The position numbers and the translations under genes are program-made. A DNA stretch of 8,385 nt from Methylothermaceae bacterium (lineage in GTDB: Bacteria > Pseudomonadota > Gammaproteobacteria > Methylococcales > Methylothermaceae). The notes under the pieces are model-generated. The model searched no databases. It saw only the letters and a program-made list of their open reading frames with translations, and was not told the origin of the DNA. Positions 1 to 5,884 of the stretch are shown here, piece by piece; position 1 is the stretch's first letter; each line of letters begins with the position of its first letter. The stretch is taken from positions 1 to 8,385 of the forward strand of contig JALVSV010000507.1 of the NCBI GenBank assembly GCA_027024125.1, written 5' to 3'.

Positions 1-1
1 C

Positions 2-1552
2 TTCGTGATCACCAATGCCCTGCCGGTGGTGTTGATCGGCATCGCCGTGGCCGATTCGATCCATATCCTCAGTGAATACTATCAGCGCATGGCCGAGGAT
101 CCGGATGCCGATTCGCGCTCCCTCACAGTGGCCACCATGGTGGAAATGTGGCGGCCCATCACTCTGACCTCAGTCACCACCATGGCGGGTTTTTTGGGAC
201 TGACCCTCGCCTCGGTGATGCCACCGATGAAATTTTTCAGCCTGTTTGCCCTGCTGGGGGTCTTCGTGGCCTGGATCTATTCACTGATCGTCGTCCCCGC
301 CTGGCTCACCCTCCTCCGCCCCAAACCCAGTCGTGCCTATTCCCGTGCCCGGGGTGCCGACGGTTTCGGCAGAGGGTTGAGCTGGCTGGCCCCGGTGGTG
401 ATCCGTTTTCCGAAGACCCTCATTTTGATTTCCCTGGCAATCCTGGTCACCGGAGGTATCGGCGCCTCGAAGATCGAGCTGAACGAGAACCTCATCCGCA
501 CCTTCGATCCCGAAGAGCCCCTGTTCATCGCCGACAGTGTTCTGAACCGCTGGTTCGACGGCACCCACTACCTGGACATCCTGATCGAGACCCCTGCCAC
601 CGAAGACCTGTTTAAACCGGAGAACCTCAAACGAATCGAGGCCCTTCAAGCCTTCGTCCAAACCCTACCCCACGTCCGGGGCAGCACCTCCCTGGTCGAT
701 TACCTGAAGCAGATGAACCGGGCCTTGAACGAGGGCCGTCGACAAGCCTACCGCCTCCCTGAGGAGGCCAATCTGGCCGCCCAGTATTTCCTTCTCTACA
801 GCGCCAGCGCAAGTCCTGAGGACTTCAACGACATCACCGACTACGACTACCGCCTGGCCAACGTGCGGGTCCGTCTCAACGACGGCCGTTACTCGGTGGC
901 CAAAAACGTAGTCGAAGCCACCCAGGAGTTTCTCGACCAGCACTTCAATCAGCCCGGCATCCATGCCGCTCTGAGTGGCCGGGTCAATGTCGACGTCCAT
1001 TGGATCCGGCGCCTCGGTAACACTCACTTCGTCAGCATGGCCATTTCCCTGGGTTTGGTATGTCTGATGGCAGCATTCAGCTTTCGTTCGCTGGTGGCAG
1101 GATTCATGGCCATGCTGCCGGTGGTGGTGACCATTCTGATGATCTACGCGGTGATGGGTTTCTCCGGGATCTGGCTGTCGATCAGCACCACGATGTTTGC
1201 CGCCATCGCCATCGGCCTGGGCGTGGATTTTTCCATTCACACCCTGGAGCGCCTGCAAACCGGGATCCGGAAGGGAGACACCATTGACGAGGCCATCCGC
1301 CACCTCTATCCCACCACGGGCCGGGCACTGCTATTCAATTTCGCCGCCCTGGCCCTGGGATTTGGTGTGCTGTCCACCAGCAAGGTGGTGGTACTGCAGG
1401 AATTTGGCGTTCTGGTGGCAGTTGCCATCGCCACCAGCTTCCTCACCAGCATGACCCTGCTGCCGGCCCTGGTCAAAGTATTCCATCCCCGCTTCATGAC
1501 CACCAAAGACACCGTTTCACCTTTCACCAACACACATGGAGAAACTACATGA
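2..1552 (+). CDS. RND/MMPL-superfamily inner-membrane exporter, C-terminal part (5' end outside window)
   Basis: The reading frame is open from the first full codon, so the gene begins upstream. About 516 residues are visible, compared with roughly 750-900 for the family, so this is about the last 60%. Visible parts, counted from the GTG at position 5: the end of a TM helix with the family motif around GIAVADSIHIL (residues 12-22), more helices to about 105, TM7 at about 137-153, a large periplasmic loop at about 155-335, then TM8-TM12 with the second motif GLGVDFSIH (about 403-411). The duplicated layout (helix, large periplasmic loop, five helices) and paired G-x-x-x-D motifs match the COG1033 predicted RND exporters, which are driven by the proton gradient. 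The stop overlaps the next start (ATGA), suggesting translational coupling. The substrate cannot be read from sequence; neighbours suggest a lipid or other hydrophobic molecule. Confidence 0.9.
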   Translation, partial: FVITNALPVVLIGIAVADSIHILSEYYQRMAEDPDADSRSLTVATMVEMWRPITLTSVTTMAGFLGLTLASVMPPMKFFSLFALLGVFVAWIYSLIVVPAWLTLLRPKPSRAYSRARGADGFGRGLSWLAPVVIRFPKTLILISLAILVTGGIGASKIELNENLIRTFDPEEPLFIADSVLNRWFDGTHYLDILIETPATEDLFKPENLKRIEALQAFVQTLPHVRGSTSLVDYLKQMNRALNEGRRQAYRLPEEANLAAQYFLLYSASASPEDFNDITDYDYRLANVRVRLNDGRYSVAKNVVEATQEFLDQHFNQPGIHAALSGRVNVDVHWIRRLGNTHFVSMAISLGLVCLMAAFSFRSLVAGFMAMLPVVVTILMIYAVMGFSGIWLSISTTMFAAIAIGLGVDFSIHTLERLQTGIRKGDTIDEAIRHLYPTTGRALLFNFAALALGFGVLSTSKVVVLQEFGVLVAVAIATSFLTSMTLLPALVKVFHPRFMTTKDTVSPFTNTHGETT

Positions 1553-2355
1553 ACACCCTCCTCGCTCTATTGGCCGTAACTCTATTGATGTTCACCGATG
1601 GCGCTTCTGGCACGGAACTTCCCAGCGGCGACGAGATCGCCCGCCGTATCAACGCACGCGACGAAGGCATTGCCGTCTCCCGCAAAGTGACCATGGAAAT
1701 GACGGAAACCAGCGGCAAATCCCGAACCCGCGAAACCCAGGGATTCAGGAAATATTATGGACGCGAAAAACGCACCGTGATTTTTTATCTCAGCCCCAGG
1801 AGCATCCGCGGCACCGCTTTTCTCACCTACGACTACCCCGAACCTGGGCGGGACGACGATCAATGGCTGTACCTGCCAGCCCTGCGCAAAGTCCGCCGTA
1901 TTTCGGCCTCCGACCGGGGGGACTATTTCCTGGGCACCGACTTCACCTATGAAGACATCAAACTGGAAACCCGCGTCTCCCTCAAGGATTACCGGCGCAA
2001 AACCGTGGGTGAGGACGAAGTCGATGGTGTCCACTGTCTGCTCCTGGAAAGCCGCCCGGTGTCCCCGGAGATAGCCGAAGAGCTGGGTTATGGCAAGGTG
2101 CTGCAGTGCGTCGATGACCGGATCTGGATGGTACGCCGTTCCCAGATGTGGGATCTCAAGGGCCAGCCACTCAAGACCATCCACTTCCGCGACATTCGTC
2201 AAGTCCAGGGGATCTGGACACCTCACCTGATCGAAGTGGTCAACCACAAAACCGGACACCAGACCCGTTTTCACTTTGCCAACGTGGACTACCAGTCAGG
2301 GGTTGATGACCGTATCTTCACCCAAAACGCTCTGAAACGCGGCTGGCGCCGCTGA
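1549..2355 (+). CDS. LolA-like periplasmic 'outer membrane lipoprotein-sorting' protein
   Basis: A 268-residue secreted protein. The N-terminus has a hydrophobic signal segment (about residues 3-19) with probable cleavage near Ala-Ser-Gly (19-21). The mature part carries the signature of the LolA-like family seen next to RND exporters (PF17131 type): a Tyr-Pro-Glu-Pro-Gly-Arg-Asp-Asp-Asp-Gln stretch, then WLYLPALRKVRRI and the SDRGDYFLGTDFTYEDI block. Such proteins adopt a half-barrel fold able to hold a lipid or acyl chain; the true ligand is unknown. The start is supported by GGAG at 1538-1541, 7 nt upstream, and by a 4-nt overlap with the exporter stop. Its place between an inner-membrane exporter and an outer-membrane barrel fits a periplasmic shuttle or adaptor. 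The domain assignment is by motif recognition; the transport role is inference. Confidence 0.88.
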   Translation: MNTLLALLAVTLLMFTDGASGTELPSGDEIARRINARDEGIAVSRKVTMEMTETSGKSRTRETQGFRKYYGREKRTVIFYLSPRSIRGTAFLTYDYPEPGRDDDQWLYLPALRKVRRISASDRGDYFLGTDFTYEDIKLETRVSLKDYRRKTVGEDEVDGVHCLLLESRPVSPEIAEELGYGKVLQCVDDRIWMVRRSQMWDLKGQPLKTIHFRDIRQVQGIWTPHLIEVVNHKTGHQTRFHFANVDYQSGVDDRIFTQNALKRGWRR

Positions 2356-2369
2356 ACACGGCAGGTCCG

Positions 2370-3689
2370 GTGAAAATCATCCTTGCCATGCTGCCGGCTC
2401 TGGGATTCCTCTGGCCTTGGGTGACTGGAGCCTTGGAAATGGAGTCCTCGTTGATGGTGACCGGCCAGTGGGCCCTGGGAACCGGGTCAGGCAGCACTCA
2501 GACTCTGAGCGGGATCTTCCAGCCGGAAGTCAATCTATCCTTCAACCACGGCTGGCATCTCACCACTTCCCTGCGCCTGCGTTCCGAAGCCCGGAACGGA
2601 ATGCAGCCGGGTGACATCGAACGTGGGGCTTACAGCCCTTACAGCAGGCCCGCCCTGCTCCATGAGTCGACCGAGCTGGAACTTCGCGAGCTTTTTCTCC
2701 AGGGCCAGCTCGGCGAGATCCTCTTCACCTTGGGAAAGCAACAGGTGGTGTGGGGCAAGGCCGACGGTCTCAAAGTGCTCGACATCGTCGACCCCCAGTC
2801 GTTTCGCGAATTCATCCTGGAGGATTTCGACGACTCCCGGATACCCCTTTGGACCTTGAATATCGAACGGCAGATCGGCAACTGGGACTTGCAGTTGCTG
2901 TGGATTCCCGACCCCACCTTTCATGCCATTCCAAAACGGGGGGCCACTTTTGCCTTCACTTCCCCCGAACTGGTTCCCACCGCACCACCCGGCGTCACCG
3001 TGAAGCTCAACGACCCCAGGCGCCCCAACCGGCCATTGAAGGATTCCGATGCCGGCCTGCGGGTGGCGACCTTTTGGCGGGGATGGGACATCACTTTCAA
3101 CTATCTCTATCAATACGCCAATCTTCCGGTGCTGCGGCAAAACGTCGCCCTGGTGGAAGGAAAACCGGAAGTGATCGTCACCCCGGGATACGAACGCACC
3201 CATGTGCTGGGCACCACCTTCAGCACCGCGCTGGGCGACTGGGTGCTCCGTGGCGAGGTGGGCTATTTCAGCCGCACGTTTTTTATCGGCAAGGACCCAA
3301 CACGCCACCATGGCGTGGTCAAAAGCCCGCATTTGAACTACGTACTGGGACTGGACTGGAATGGTCCGGCCGACATCCTTATCAGCGGCCAGTTGATTCA
3401 AAGCTGGATGCTGAAACATGCCCAACGCGGTACCGGCAACCGCCTGGACAGCACTTTGACCCTGTTGATGCGGAGACTTTTTTTGTACGACACCCTGACC
3501 GCCGAAGTCCTGGTCATCGCTAACTTCAATCATGGAGATGGCATCGTCAGGCCGAAACTCCGCTATCAGTGGCTTGACCACCTGGACATCTGGCTCGGTG
3601 CCGACGTGTTCTTCGGTGACCGAGAAGGAGTCTTCGGCCAGTTCGGCAACAACGGCCGGGTTTTGCTCGGCTTCGAGAGTGCTTTTTAA
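2370..3689 (+). CDS. DUF1302-like outer-membrane beta-barrel protein
   Basis: A 439-residue protein starting with GTG, 14 nt after the previous stop, with only a weak AGG (2363-2365) as ribosome site. Residues 1-21 form a signal peptide with probable cleavage after Thr-Gly-Ala. The rest alternates polar and hydrophobic residues as in beta-strands, and the chain ends in Phe (GFESAF), the usual C-terminal signal for BAM-assembled barrels. A conserved-looking central block reads GKQQVVWGKADGLKVLDIVD followed by P-Q-S-F-R-E. It resembles the 'R-x-G-x-Q-x-V-x-WG ... N/D-x-x-x-P' region of DUF1302 proteins, which often sit beside RND exporters and lipid-binding periplasmic proteins. Likely role: outer-membrane end of the export route of genes 1 and 2. 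The barrel call is firm; the DUF1302 relation is moderate; the function is inferred from context. Confidence 0.8.
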   Translation: MKIILAMLPALGFLWPWVTGALEMESSLMVTGQWALGTGSGSTQTLSGIFQPEVNLSFNHGWHLTTSLRLRSEARNGMQPGDIERGAYSPYSRPALLHESTELELRELFLQGQLGEILFTLGKQQVVWGKADGLKVLDIVDPQSFREFILEDFDDSRIPLWTLNIERQIGNWDLQLLWIPDPTFHAIPKRGATFAFTSPELVPTAPPGVTVKLNDPRRPNRPLKDSDAGLRVATFWRGWDITFNYLYQYANLPVLRQNVALVEGKPEVIVTPGYERTHVLGTTFSTALGDWVLRGEVGYFSRTFFIGKDPTRHHGVVKSPHLNYVLGLDWNGPADILISGQLIQSWMLKHAQRGTGNRLDSTLTLLMRRLFLYDTLTAEVLVIANFNHGDGIVRPKLRYQWLDHLDIWLGADVFFGDREGVFGQFGNNGRVLLGFESAF

Positions 3690-3716
3690 CCCCCCCAACA
3701 GACGAGGTTCATCATC

Positions 3717-4553
3717 ATGTACAAACACAAACCCTTTACCGACAAAATCGTCATCGTCACCGGTGCCTCCAGTGGGATCGGCCGGGCCACCGCACTGAAG
3801 TTCGCCAAGGGGGGCGCCAGCGTCGTCCTGGCAGCCCGTTCCCACGACAAACTCAAGCGGGTTGCCGATGAAATCGCCCCGTTCGGGACACCCGTCCACG
3901 TCGTATCCACCGACGTCGCCTCCCGGGAACAGGTGGACGCCATGGTCCAGGGGGTGGAAAAGGAGTTTGGCCGGATCGACATCCTGATCAACAATGCCGG
4001 CGGCGGCGCGGTGGGAACCGTGGAAGACAGCCAGTTCGCCGATCAGGCCAGAAAACTGCTGGAGGTGGATTTCTTCGGCAAGGTGTATTGCAGCCAGGCC
4101 GTTCTCCCCATCATGCGCCGCCAGGGCCAGGGGGTGATCGTCAATCTGTCTTCGGTGGTGGGCAGGAAGGCATTTCCCAGGTTTGGCGCTTATTCAACCG
4201 CCATGCATGCAGTCAGTGCCTTCTCCGATACCCTCAGGCAGGAACTGCATGGCAGCGGGATACAGGTCACCACGGTGTATCCTGCGCTGACACAAACGTC
4301 TTTTTTCTCCGGACTTCCCAAGGACAGGATGCCGGTCCAGTTCACTCATATGAGGCCACTCGCCCCAGAAACGGTGGCCCGGGCAATTGTGCGGGCAGTG
4401 CGCAAACGTTCTCCCAGATTGATTCTTCCCTGGCAGCCTCCCCTCATGCTGCTGGGTGACACCGTTTCTGCAAGATTTGGGGACTGGTTCGTACGGATGA
4501 TGGACAAGGGGTGGTTCATGCGTTTGATCGGGATGTATGGCCGTGGTCCATGA
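3717..4553 (+). CDS. Short-chain dehydrogenase/reductase with altered active site
   Basis: A 278-residue classical-length SDR with a Rossmann fold. The nucleotide-binding motif TGASSGIG is at residues 15-22, Arg41 after the second beta-strand (VVLAAR) suggests NADP(H), and NNAG is at 92-95. Ser146 (VNLSS) and Tyr159 are the expected Ser-Tyr pair, 13 apart. The position four after Tyr159, normally the catalytic Lys, is Met163 (YSTAM, codon 4203-4205). The Asn of the usual V-N-x-x-G segment is Asp118 (VDFFG, codon 4068-4070). The C-terminal 40 or so residues are rich in hydrophobic and aromatic residues (LILPWQPPLMLLG, then WFVRMMDKGWFMRLIGM), which may help membrane association. GAGG at 3704-3707 lies 9 nt before the ATG, and the gene follows the barrel gene by 27 nt, so it is probably co-transcribed. 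It may be a pseudoenzyme or a strongly altered oxidoreductase; the substrate is unknown. Confidence 0.9.
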   Translation: MYKHKPFTDKIVIVTGASSGIGRATALKFAKGGASVVLAARSHDKLKRVADEIAPFGTPVHVVSTDVASREQVDAMVQGVEKEFGRIDILINNAGGGAVGTVEDSQFADQARKLLEVDFFGKVYCSQAVLPIMRRQGQGVIVNLSSVVGRKAFPRFGAYSTAMHAVSAFSDTLRQELHGSGIQVTTVYPALTQTSFFSGLPKDRMPVQFTHMRPLAPETVARAIVRAVRKRSPRLILPWQPPLMLLGDTVSARFGDWFVRMMDKGWFMRLIGMYGRGP

Positions 4554-4558
4554 ACCTA

Positions 4559-4585
4559 CTCGAATCAAACCATTGATCTTTCGAG
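4559..4585 (+). terminator. Bulged hairpin just after the SDR stop
   Basis: CTCGAA (4559-4564) pairs with TTCGAG (4580-4585), and inside it TCAA (4565-4568) pairs with TTGA (4573-4576), leaving a 3-nt bulge and a 4-nt loop. It begins 5 nt after the SDR stop. There is no T-run after it, so it could be an RNA 3'-end stabiliser rather than a factor-independent terminator. Confidence 0.3.
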
Positions 4586-4653
4586 AGGCACTCAGGATCT
4601 CTACTCAACCTGACAGAGGTCATTTCGAACATATCCGAGAAAAGGTAACCATA

Positions 4654-4699
4654 CACTATGGAGGGGGCACCCACTGTGTGAATATCCCTCTCCATAGTG
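4654..4699. terminator. Long stem-loop between convergent genes (probable bidirectional terminator or mRNA end)
   Basis: CACTATGGAGGGGG (4654-4667) pairs with CCCTCTCCATAGTG (4686-4699) over 14 positions with one G-T wobble, with an 18-nt loop. It lies between the ends of the SDR (4553) and the spondin gene (4716), where a two-way terminator is expected. It lacks a clear T-tract on either side, so the mechanism is uncertain. Confidence 0.5.
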
Positions 4700-4715
4700 A
4701 ATCGCATCATTCGAA

Positions 4716-5384
4716 TCAATCTTCGACTCTTGTGATCACCACCCTCACCACCGGGTTACGCCAGTCAAAATCCGCAGTCGTGAGATCCCCACTCCCGTGA
4801 ATACCGGCATGGATATGGACGAAGCCCTCACCGCCGGCGCCAGGTGAGCCGCCCTCTCCACTGCAATAAGGACCAGGAATATTGACACAGAGTTCGTCAT
4901 TGGGTTCGGTGCCCGCGTCATAGGCCGGACCGTATTCGACCACACGCCGATGCCCGCGTGGCAAGGGAAGATTCTGAAGGGAGAAAAAAGCATCGTTGGT
5001 GGGAACCAGCATGGCCACCAGGGAAATGCGATCGCGACCTGATCGAACCTTGAGCTGGAAGGTGACAGATTCACCTGGCGCCAGAAGACCATTGGTGGTG
5101 ACCGTCTGATAAACCCGGGGATTGGCATTCAATACGTTATTCAGGGGGGCGGTATCACCCCCTTCTGCTAGGGCGGCAAGCGCCTCGCTTGCCGGTTCAC
5201 CGGCATTGAAAAAAGGGTAATTGAGCGACCGATGGCTTGCCGCCAGAATCGGGGTGAAGTTCTGGCCCCGCGTCAAGTTGGTCACGGTGACTTCATACAC
5301 CTTACCAGATTTATCAGCCTGAACGGCCAGGCTGGTCACCATCACTGAAGCCATAAAGATATTCAAGATGCTTTTCACTTTCAT
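4716..5384 (-). CDS. Secreted spondin-N domain protein
   Basis: A 222-residue protein when started at the ATG at 5384. AGGAGA (5391-5396) is 7 nt before this ATG; the ATG at 5390 would touch the AGGAGA directly, and the ATG at 5420 has no such site. Residues 1-23 are a signal peptide ending Val-Gln-Ala before Asp24. The mature chain begins with a strand typical of spondin-N domains (KVYEVTVTNLTRGQNFTPIL, 28-47). It continues with ASHR (49-52), the LVPTNDAFF block (126-134), YDAGTEPND (154-162), a His-rich FVHIHAGIHG (188-197) and the closing strand WRNPVVRVVITR (208-219). Cys166 and Cys174 could form a disulfide. Bacterial members are exported proteins of unknown role; the eukaryotic domain occurs in matrix adhesion proteins. 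It is transcribed convergently to the exporter unit and is apparently monocistronic. Confidence 0.88.
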   Translation of the reverse strand: MKVKSILNIFMASVMVTSLAVQADKSGKVYEVTVTNLTRGQNFTPILAASHRSLNYPFFNAGEPASEALAALAEGGDTAPLNNVLNANPRVYQTVTTNGLLAPGESVTFQLKVRSGRDRISLVAMLVPTNDAFFSLQNLPLPRGHRRVVEYGPAYDAGTEPNDELCVNIPGPYCSGEGGSPGAGGEGFVHIHAGIHGSGDLTTADFDWRNPVVRVVITRVED

Positions 5385-5506
5385 CGACATTCTCCTGAAT
5401 TGGGAAGAGAGGATCGGCAATAGGGTCTTTTGCCTCGCCTACGATAGCGATGAAAGTGTAGTGAAGGCAGGTCACAAAAATATCGCAAACAAGTCATTTT
5501 TTTATC

Positions 5507-5526
5507 ACAGTCTCTCGGGAGACTGT
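5507..5526. promoter_or_regulatory. Perfect 20-bp dyad upstream of the spondin gene (candidate operator)
   Basis: ACAGTCTC (5507-5514) and GAGACTGT (5519-5526) are perfect inverted repeats with a 4-nt centre (TCGG). The dyad is about 120 bp upstream of the spondin start, with a run of seven T on its + strand left side (5497-5503, A-run on the spondin strand). Read in either direction the hairpin is not followed by T, so a protein-binding site is more likely than a terminator. I could not place a convincing -35/-10 pair for the spondin gene. Confidence 0.4.
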
Positions 5527-5543
5527 CATCTATTATTCAAATA

Positions 5544-5820
5544 GAGGCAGGTGGTCTGATCTGAAAAACGTCGTGAATTCTTTCTTGCTACGCAATCCTG
5601 CTGTGCAAGAAAGTCCTGTCTAAACTTTCCTGTTCGGGCGCTCACCCGGCTGCGAAAGTCCACTGGACTTTATGAACCACTTCCCTGTGGTTCACCCCGT
5701 TTGGGCCAATCCGTTGGCTGTTCAAATTTGCTCCCGACAAATTTGTCGGTCCGATTCGCCCCTGTAGGCTTCGCGCCGGGTTCCCTGGCGGCGAAGCCTT
5801 CGCATCAGATCTCCTGCCTC
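5544..5820. repeat. Palindrome-rich intergenic element with inverted-repeat ends
   Basis: The left end GAGGCAGGTGGTCTGAT (5544-5560) and the reverse complement of the right end, GAGGCAGGAGATCTGAT (5820 down to 5804), agree at 15 of 17 positions. Between them lie successive short palindromes: CTTTCTTGC/GCAAGAAAG (5580-5588/5605-5613), CGGG/CCCG (5635-5638/5645-5648), AAAGTCC/GGACTTT (5655-5671), TGAACCAC/GTGGTTCA (5673-5680/5687-5694), GCCAA/TTGGC (5705-5718), CCGACAAATTTGTCGG (5734-5749) and AGGCTTCGC/GCGAAGCCT (5766-5774/5791-5799). No believable gene lies here. This accounts for most of the roughly 500-bp gap between the spondin and kinase genes. It may be a non-autonomous mobile element or a composite of genomic palindromic repeats. 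Confidence 0.7.
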
Positions 5821-5860
5821 GTCTATTCAATCCATTACGTATTCAAATGACATGATCCTG
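5753..5860 (-). repeat. Dispersed repeat, copy 1 (minus orientation)
   Basis: Read on the minus strand from 5860, this stretch aligns by hand with 8278-8385 on the + strand, about three quarters of positions identical. Shared words include CAGGATCA, TCATTT, ACGTAA, GGATTGA, GGCAGG, TCTGAT, CAGGGA and AGCCTACA. It contains the right end and the largest hairpin of the palindrome-rich element, and stops 25 nt from the kinase stop codon. Confidence 0.75.
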
Positions 5861-5884
5861 CAGAGGCCGGGCCCTTGGATTACA

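Noticed and set aside
2535..3899. Long minus-strand open frame of 454 codons opposite the barrel and SDR genes
   Set aside because: A mirror frame of the GC-rich coding strand. The + strand genes have signal peptide, barrel end and SDR motifs, while the antisense translation has no recognisable features.
4537..4800. Open frame of 87 codons on the + strand across the convergent intergenic region
   Set aside because: It runs through the long terminator-like stem and into the antisense of the spondin gene, with no protein-like features.
5655..5694. Adjacent hairpins as a rho-independent terminator for the kinase gene
   Set aside because: They lie about 190 nt beyond the kinase stop, have no following T-run on either strand, and are part of the palindrome series.
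5642..5830. Open frame of 62 codons on the minus strand inside the palindromic element
   Set aside because: It is built from the hairpins and the dispersed repeat, starts in the repeat, has low complexity and no recognisable domain. Best explained as a chance frame in repeat DNA.
5534..5848. Direct repeat TATTCAAAT (5534-5542 and 5840-5848) as a 9-bp target-site duplication of the element
   Set aside because: The right-hand copy lies inside the stretch shared with 8278-8385, so it is probably part of the dispersed repeat; AT-rich 9-mers also recur easily (TATTCAA appears again at 5824-5830).
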